A DNA stretch of 64,000 bases from NCBI GenBank assembly GCA_021813325.1, contig JAKALA010000001.1, positions 62,001-126,000 on the forward strand, given 5' to 3'. Positions 59,578 to 64,000 of this stretch are shown here, one piece after another. Source of the DNA: a bacterium (GTDB lineage Bacteria > Verrucomicrobiota > Verrucomicrobiia > Limisphaerales > UBA11358). Position 1 is the stretch's first letter. The number at the start of each line of letters is the position of its first letter. The position numbers were made by a program, and so were the translations under genes. The notes under the pieces are model-generated. The model searched no databases. It saw only the letters and a program-made list of their open reading frames with translations, and was not told the DNA's origin.

Positions 59578-60798
59578 TCATGCCAGACCACGCACCGCCT
59601 GAATGACCCGTGAAATCTGTTCATCCGTCATGGCCGGAAACAGCGGCAGGCTCAAGGCGCGGGTATAGTATGTTTCGGCCACCGGGCATTTACCCGGGCC
59701 ATAGCCATAAGTTTTTCGATACCACGGCTGCAGATGCACTGGAATGTAAAGCACCTGGGTGCCGACACCATGCTGTTTCAGCGCGGCCATGACTTCCGTC
59801 CGGGTTTTTCCGATCTGTTGGAAGTCCATCTGCACCGTGTAAAGATGCCAGGAAATTTGCGAAGGCTGAGAGCGCCTCGCGAGTTGAGGGGGCTTGACAA
59901 ACTTCAAACCAGCGAATGCCTCGTTGTAGCGGGCCACGATTTCACAGCGGCGGGCAATGAATTCATCTAGACGGTCCAGTTGTGAAAGCCCCAGCGCACA
60001 CTGGATGTCAGTGAGACGATAGTTGTAGCCCAGTTCCTGCATTTCGTAATACCAAGGGCCGCGTTCCGAAAGCTGAGATCTGAAATCTGGGAGCGGAAAT
60101 TCCGAAGGCGTAATTAAGCCAACAAAGTCGGCGGAGCTGCGCACCATGCCGTGGGAGCGCAACTGCCGGGCGCGTTGCGCCCATTTATCATTGTCGGTTA
60201 CGAGCATTCCGCCTTCGCCGGTGGTCATGGTTTTAACGGGATGAAAGCTGAAAATAGTCATGTCCGCCCACGGATGTCCCCCCAGCTTCCATGAACGCCC
60301 ATCGTGGACCAAGCCGCCGCCCGCGCCGTGGCAGGCATCTTCAATCACCACGGCCCCGTGTTTGCGCGCGATTCCAGCAATGGCCGGCATGTCGCAGGGC
60401 TGTCCGGCGTAATCCACTGCCACCACGGCCTTCACATCCGGCTTCCACGCCTGTTCCAACGCTCCGGGATCCAGATTGTAACTGGCCGGATCAATATCCG
60501 CGAAATCCGGTGTGGCCCCCACATAAGCGGCGCAGTTGGCCGAAGCCAGAAAAGTGTTGGGCGAAGTAATGACCCGGTCACCCTGCCCGATCCCGGACAC
60601 CAGCATGGCCAGATGCAGGGCGGAGGTGGCGCTGTTGACGGCCACGGCATGTTTTGCGCCCACCTTTTCCGCGAAGCGGGCTTCAAATGCCTCCACCTTT
60701 GGCCCGCAAGTCAAATAGTCTGACCGAAGCACTTGGCAAACGGCTTCAATATCAGCCTCGCTGATGCTCTGCCGGCCATAAGGAATGAATTGAGACAT
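59578..60798 (-). CDS. pseC: UDP-4-amino-4,6-dideoxy-sugar aminotransferase
   Basis: 406 aa PLP enzyme of the DegT/DnrJ/EryC1 family. PLP lysine in IFSFHPVKTMTTGEGG, with ACHGAGG before it. It converts PseB's 4-keto product to the 4-amino sugar. N-terminal PYGRQSISEADIEAVCQVL. It lies directly downstream of pseB (7-bp gap). ArnB/other sugar aminotransferases are excluded by the neighbourhood. Confidence 0.93.
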   Translation of the reverse strand: MSQFIPYGRQSISEADIEAVCQVLRSDYLTCGPKVEAFEARFAEKVGAKHAVAVNSATSALHLAMLVSGIGQGDRVITSPNTFLASANCAAYVGATPDFADIDPASYNLDPGALEQAWKPDVKAVVAVDYAGQPCDMPAIAGIARKHGAVVIEDACHGAGGGLVHDGRSWKLGGHPWADMTIFSFHPVKTMTTGEGGMLVTDNDKWAQRARQLRSHGMVRSSADFVGLITPSEFPLPDFRSQLSERGPWYYEMQELGYNYRLTDIQCALGLSQLDRLDEFIARRCEIVARYNEAFAGLKFVKPPQLARRSQPSQISWHLYTVQMDFQQIGKTRTEVMAALKQHGVGTQVLYIPVHLQPWYRKTYGYGPGKCPVAETYYTRALSLPLFPAMTDEQISRVIQAVRGLA

Positions 60799-60805
60799 TT
60801 GGAAA

Positions 60806-61825
60806 TTACGGCGTGAAAGTCGGGTCCACGTGCTTGCGAATCAACTCACGAATTTGATCCACCGTCAGCCATTCTTTATTGGTGCCGCTATTGTAACAAA
60901 AGCCATATTCGCAGCGTTTCCCGTTGAACGTGCGGCAAAACTCATCCGGATCCCACAAGCGCGTGGAGGGCAAAATAACAAATTGGTTGGGCAACTCAAT
61001 GGTGTTCAGGCCATCGGTTTCGGTGACCATTTCCTCGTGCAGTTTTTCGCCGGGCCGGATGCCGGTGACCACGCGTTTGCAGCCGGGGGCAAGGGCTTCG
61101 GCCACATCGGTGATGCGGTAGCTGGGGATTTTGGGCACGAACAATTCGCCGCCCCAGGCGTTGGCCAGGGCATTGAGCACCATGTCCACCCCTTCTTCCA
61201 ACGAAATGTTGAACCGAGTCATGCGTTCGTCGGTGATGGGCAGCACGCCGGTTTTGCGCTGTTCCAGAAAGAAGGGGATGACACTGCCGCGACTGCCCAT
61301 GACGTTGCCATAACGGACAACGGAGAATTTCAGGTCGCGATGGCCTTTGTAATTGTTGGCGGCAATGAACAGCTTGTCCGAGCAAAGCTTGGTGGCCCCA
61401 TAGAGGTTGATCGGCGCCGCCGCCTTGTCGGTGCTCAAGGCGACGACACGTTTGACGCCCTTGTCCATGGCGGCATCAATTACGTTTTGCGCGCCAAGCA
61501 CGTTGGTCTTGATAGCTTCAAACGGGTTGTATTCCGCAGCGGGGACTTGTTTCAACGCGGCGGCATGCACCACGGTGTCAATGCCTTCCATGGCGCGCGT
61601 CAGCCGCTCTTTGTCGCGCACGTCGCCAATGAAAAAGCGGATGGAATGCTTTTTATCCTGATAATGCTGCGCCATTTCGAACTGCTTGAGTTCGTCGCGC
61701 GAGTAAATGACCAGGCGTGCCACTTTCGGATATTTCTTGAAGACGGTTTCGGCAAATTTTTTTCCGAAAGAACCGGTGCCGCCGGTAACCAAAATATGAC
61801 GGTTGTTGAGATCAAGTGTGTTCAT
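60806..61825 (-). CDS. pseB: UDP-GlcNAc 4,6-dehydratase (inverting)
   Basis: 339 aa from ATG 61825 (MNTLDLNNRHILVTGGTGSF). It starts the pseudaminic acid pathway from UDP-GlcNAc. NAD motif GGTGSFGKK, IYSRDELKQFEMA typical of PseB/FlaA1, and IDTVVHAAALKQVPAAEYNP. The longer track start extends through a repeat and is rejected. First gene of the minus-strand pse operon; its promoter must lie in the next gap. Confidence 0.94.
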   Translation of the reverse strand: MNTLDLNNRHILVTGGTGSFGKKFAETVFKKYPKVARLVIYSRDELKQFEMAQHYQDKKHSIRFFIGDVRDKERLTRAMEGIDTVVHAAALKQVPAAEYNPFEAIKTNVLGAQNVIDAAMDKGVKRVVALSTDKAAAPINLYGATKLCSDKLFIAANNYKGHRDLKFSVVRYGNVMGSRGSVIPFFLEQRKTGVLPITDERMTRFNISLEEGVDMVLNALANAWGGELFVPKIPSYRITDVAEALAPGCKRVVTGIRPGEKLHEEMVTETDGLNTIELPNQFVILPSTRLWDPDEFCRTFNGKRCEYGFCYNSGTNKEWLTVDQIRELIRKHVDPTFTP

Positions 61826-62400
61826 TGCTATGACTGCGGGCGATTGCGTGCTGCGTTCGAGCAGAATAAACGCCGTGATGTTGAAATCAAGAATTGTATC
61901 TGAACAGCAAGAGCTTTGGGCGCATCTTGACACGGCCCCGAAATGGCAAAGAACGGCGCGCTGGTTTCCAAGCCGGCTTTGGGCTGGCGCATTCCCATGC
62001 GCCCCGGCTTGCTTTTCAAATATGGCCACCGCGGCAGTTCATTCCCTTTGGGACGCCTGCGCTCCAGGGCAGTGTCCAGATGCGCCCAAGAGCTGGTCGG
62101 GACGGGAGCGTCAGATCATTTTTAAACCACGAAGAACCCAAACGAGTTTGGCCACAGAGGCACAGAGAAAATGAGGGGTTGGAAGAAGAATCTGAGATCG
62201 GAAAAGTGAACTATTGTAAGCGCTGAAGGCGCAAACAGAGATGTGAACATGGAAACACTGAAACGCAGAGGGCGATTAACGGCATCCAAATGACCATATC
62301 GACCACGAAGGTCCAGGAAGCTTGAACTTCCGGCGGGCTGCCGGAAGCACTTTGACCGGACGCCTTTGGATTTGCGCAGTCATGGTTTTCCGATTTAACT
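61826..62400. other. intergenic region with a MITE-like element
   Basis: 575 bp between the divergent pseB and PQQ-propeller genes, so it must hold promoters for both. It contains the 184-bp inverted-repeat element at 61911-62094, listed separately. Further on come CACGAA/CACAGAGG-type low-complexity stretches near 62130-62170, common in environmental genomes. No gene is supported. Confidence 0.5.
61911..62094. mobile_element. 184-bp MITE-like element
   Basis: Left end AGCTTTGGGCGCATCTTGAC (61912) and right end (complement AGCTCTTGGGCGCATCTGGA) are inverted copies over ~22 bases with one gap and one mismatch. The interior has GC-rich, partly self-complementary sequence and no ORF. No target duplication seen. 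Confidence 0.6.
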
Positions 62401-63543
62401 GTGCCGGTGATTATCAAACGTGCATGCAAGGTGATCCTCTGGCTGGTCATTCTGGCTGGCTGGCTCCCCTGCCGGGCAGACGACACGAACGATCCGTCCG
62501 TGCTCTGGAAGTTCAGGCTGCCGGATCTCCGCTCCGATTCGTCGCCGGCGGTTGGCCTCGACGGCACGATCTTTCAGGGGACTTTTTTCGGCTGGATGTG
62601 GGCAGTCACCCCGGACGGGAAGGAAAAATGGCGCTTCAAGGCCGGCCTCGAAATCATGTCCTCACCGGCGGTGGCAGACGATGGCACCATTTATTTCGGC
62701 TCAAGGGACCGTTGCTTTTACGCGTTGACACCCGCCGGGAAATTAAAATGGAAATTCAAGACGGGTGCCTGGGTGGATTCTTCCCCCGCCATCGCCAAAG
62801 ACGGCACGGTTTATTTCGGTTCCTGGGACCAGCAATTTTATGCGCTCAATCCAGATGGGGTGCTGAAATGGAAATTCGCCACGGACGGCATCGTGTTTTC
62901 CTCGCCCGCCATCGGTGCGGACGGGACGATTTATTTCGGGTCTTTTGATAAACAGTTCTACGCGCTGACGGCTGAGGGCAAATTGAAATGGAAATTTGCC
63001 ACCCAAGGCGAAATCAAGTCGTCGCCGGCCATCGGGCCGGATGGCGCGGTGTATTTCCAGTCCGGCGACGGCAACTTTTACGCCTTGAACAGCGACGGCA
63101 CCCGGCGCTGGCAACTGCGCACTGGCGACTATCAAGGAGCCTCCCCGGTGCTGGACGAAACGGGAATCCTTTACTTGACCATTAACCGGAAGCTGGCATC
63201 CATCCAGGCCGGCGGGCAACTGCGGTGGCAGACCTCCCTTCCGGAACCATTGTTCCCCAGTGTGGCGGGCGTTGCCCTGCCCAGCGGCCGGTCCGCCTTT
63301 GGATTCCCTTGGGGCTGTTTTGGCGTGAGGGATGACAGGGGATATCCCGTCTGGCAGGTCTGGCTGAAAGGCAGCGTGCATGCGGCTCCGAACATCACGA
63401 GTGACGGGATTGCTTATGTCTGCAACCAACAAGCGCTGTGGGCCATCAAGCCCGCCACCAATTCGCTGGTGCCCGCGAACAGTTCCTGGCCGCAATGGCG
63501 CGCCAACCCGCAGCACACGGGGCGGGTCAAGTCAATGGATTGA
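62401..63543 (+). CDS. exported PQQ-like beta-propeller protein
   Basis: 380 aa, GTG start (PVIIKRACKVILWLVILAGW is a signal peptide). It contains repeated blades: SSPAVADDGTIYFGSRDRCF, SSPAIAKDGTVYFGSWDQQF, SSPAIGADGTIYFGSFDKQF and similar, each about 40 residues. PQQ/quinoprotein or outer-membrane BamB-like propellers share this. No clear enzyme residues. C-terminus NSSWPQWRANPQHTGRV is common in this family. Next to the glycan genes, it may be a periplasmic scaffold or sensor. Confidence 0.88.
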   Translation: MPVIIKRACKVILWLVILAGWLPCRADDTNDPSVLWKFRLPDLRSDSSPAVGLDGTIFQGTFFGWMWAVTPDGKEKWRFKAGLEIMSSPAVADDGTIYFGSRDRCFYALTPAGKLKWKFKTGAWVDSSPAIAKDGTVYFGSWDQQFYALNPDGVLKWKFATDGIVFSSPAIGADGTIYFGSFDKQFYALTAEGKLKWKFATQGEIKSSPAIGPDGAVYFQSGDGNFYALNSDGTRRWQLRTGDYQGASPVLDETGILYLTINRKLASIQAGGQLRWQTSLPEPLFPSVAGVALPSGRSAFGFPWGCFGVRDDRGYPVWQVWLKGSVHAAPNITSDGIAYVCNQQALWAIKPATNSLVPANSSWPQWRANPQHTGRVKSMD

Positions 63544-63639
63544 TCTACCTCGGCGCCTCTGTGGCAACCTTTTCAGGGTTCAGGTTCCCCGCTTGTTTCT
63601 TGAGTCCCGCCGGCTTTCCGTGTATTCGTCTCCCGCCAA

Positions 63640-64000
63640 ATGAAAGTCCTCGTCACCGCCTATGCCTGCCATCCCCATTGGGGTTCGGAGAATGCCATCG
63701 GCTGGACAGCGGTCAACACGCTGGCCCGGGATCATGAGCTGTGGGTGCTCACCTGCGGGCGAAACCGGGAAGGCTTGACCCGCGCCGCCGCCGATGGTTT
63801 GGTGCCGCCCAACGTGCATTTTGTCTATGCGGGGGATTACCGGGAATGGCACCCCAACCGGCTGCGCGCCCGGCTCCAGGGCTGGCGGGAATATGCGCAA
63901 TTTTCCAAAAACCTGATGCCAACGGCGCGCGAGCTGCACGCCGCCGAGCATTTCGACCTGGCGCACCATATAACTTATGCCACGTGGCGGGTAGCCTCGC
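63640..64000 (+). CDS. glycosyltransferase, 5' part (cut by window end)
   Basis: ATG 63640 begins KVLVTAYACHPHWGSENAIG, the N-terminal motif of GT4-type glycosyltransferases that work on surface polysaccharides. Only 120 residues are visible (to the window end), without the donor-binding half. It starts 96 bp after the propeller gene on the same strand. Confidence 0.8.
   Translation, partial: MKVLVTAYACHPHWGSENAIGWTAVNTLARDHELWVLTCGRNREGLTRAAADGLVPPNVHFVYAGDYREWHPNRLRARLQGWREYAQFSKNLMPTARELHAAEHFDLAHHITYATWRVAS

Noticed and set aside
1-64000. tRNA, rRNA or other known structural RNA genes
   Set aside because: None recognised by eye on either strand. A covariance-model search (tRNAscan, Infernal) would be needed to exclude small RNAs.

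Overview
The window comes from a member of the Verrucomicrobiota, most like the soil and sediment Pedosphaeraceae/Limisphaerales type. This is an inference from gene style: a prepilin-like secreted protein with an H-X-G-DG tail, a giant autotransporter-repeat polysaccharide lyase, many secreted carbohydrate-active enzymes, an MglA/roadblock signalling cluster, and short palindromic repeats between genes. DNA is GC-rich by eye (not counted). Many start codons lack a clear Shine-Dalgarno sequence. I found no rRNA or tRNA genes and no CRISPR array.

Layout. 0.1-1.8 kb: pyrB and pyrR on the minus strand, behind a leader that looks like a PyrR-controlled transcription attenuator. 1.8-6.4 kb: small housekeeping and unknown genes, a LysM protein, uppP. 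6.4-10.9 kb: two divergent operons for a Ras-like GTPase module (response regulator with DUF4388, roadblock-like proteins, a Pro/Ala-rich scaffold, an MglA-type GTPase, an MglB-like partner). These run on into a zinc-ribbon protein, a BamD-like TPR protein and an LptE-like lipoprotein. 13-20 kb: a cut-down cyclic-nucleotide-domain protein, a GH43-like lipoprotein, a DUF4337 membrane protein, mrp, a glutaredoxin, panC and nadB. 20.2-33.4 kb: carbohydrate region with a 2123-residue PL4-type rhamnogalacturonan lyase fused to beta-strand repeats and a LamG-like domain, nucleotide-sugar genes, a GH29 fucosidase, an esterase and a GH43-like enzyme. 33.6-37.9 kb: uvrB, a prepilin-like protein, a Xer recombinase.

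38.3-44.9 kb: a foreign island of about 6.6 kb. It carries a large serine recombinase, a small winged-helix protein, a 1049-residue chimera (DUF3102 + Zn-binding segment + truncated DUF4338/DruA-like domain joined to an exported-type protein) and a secreted companion. It appears to have inserted exactly behind the start codon of a Dabb-domain gene. Rejoining the flanks rebuilds that gene's ATG in frame, 61 bp from divergent fabD.

44.9-51.4 kb: fatty acid synthesis (fabD, fabG, acpP, fabF) with a TlpA-like thioredoxin protein between fabD and fabG, then a short PQQ-propeller protein and a pyrimidine nucleoside phosphorylase. 51.4-64 kb: a surface-glycan locus with all activities for CMP-pseudaminic acid (pseB, pseC, pseF, a pseG-pseH fusion, pseI), a polysialyltransferase-like protein, a methyltransferase, a flippase and glycosyltransferases. 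The pseG part carries a 75-bp palindromic repeat inserted exactly in frame.

The strongest leads are the island with its chimeric gene and rebuilt attB site, the in-frame repeat in pseG, the PyrR attenuator, and the GTPase/roadblock cluster with its duplicated-module scaffold protein.
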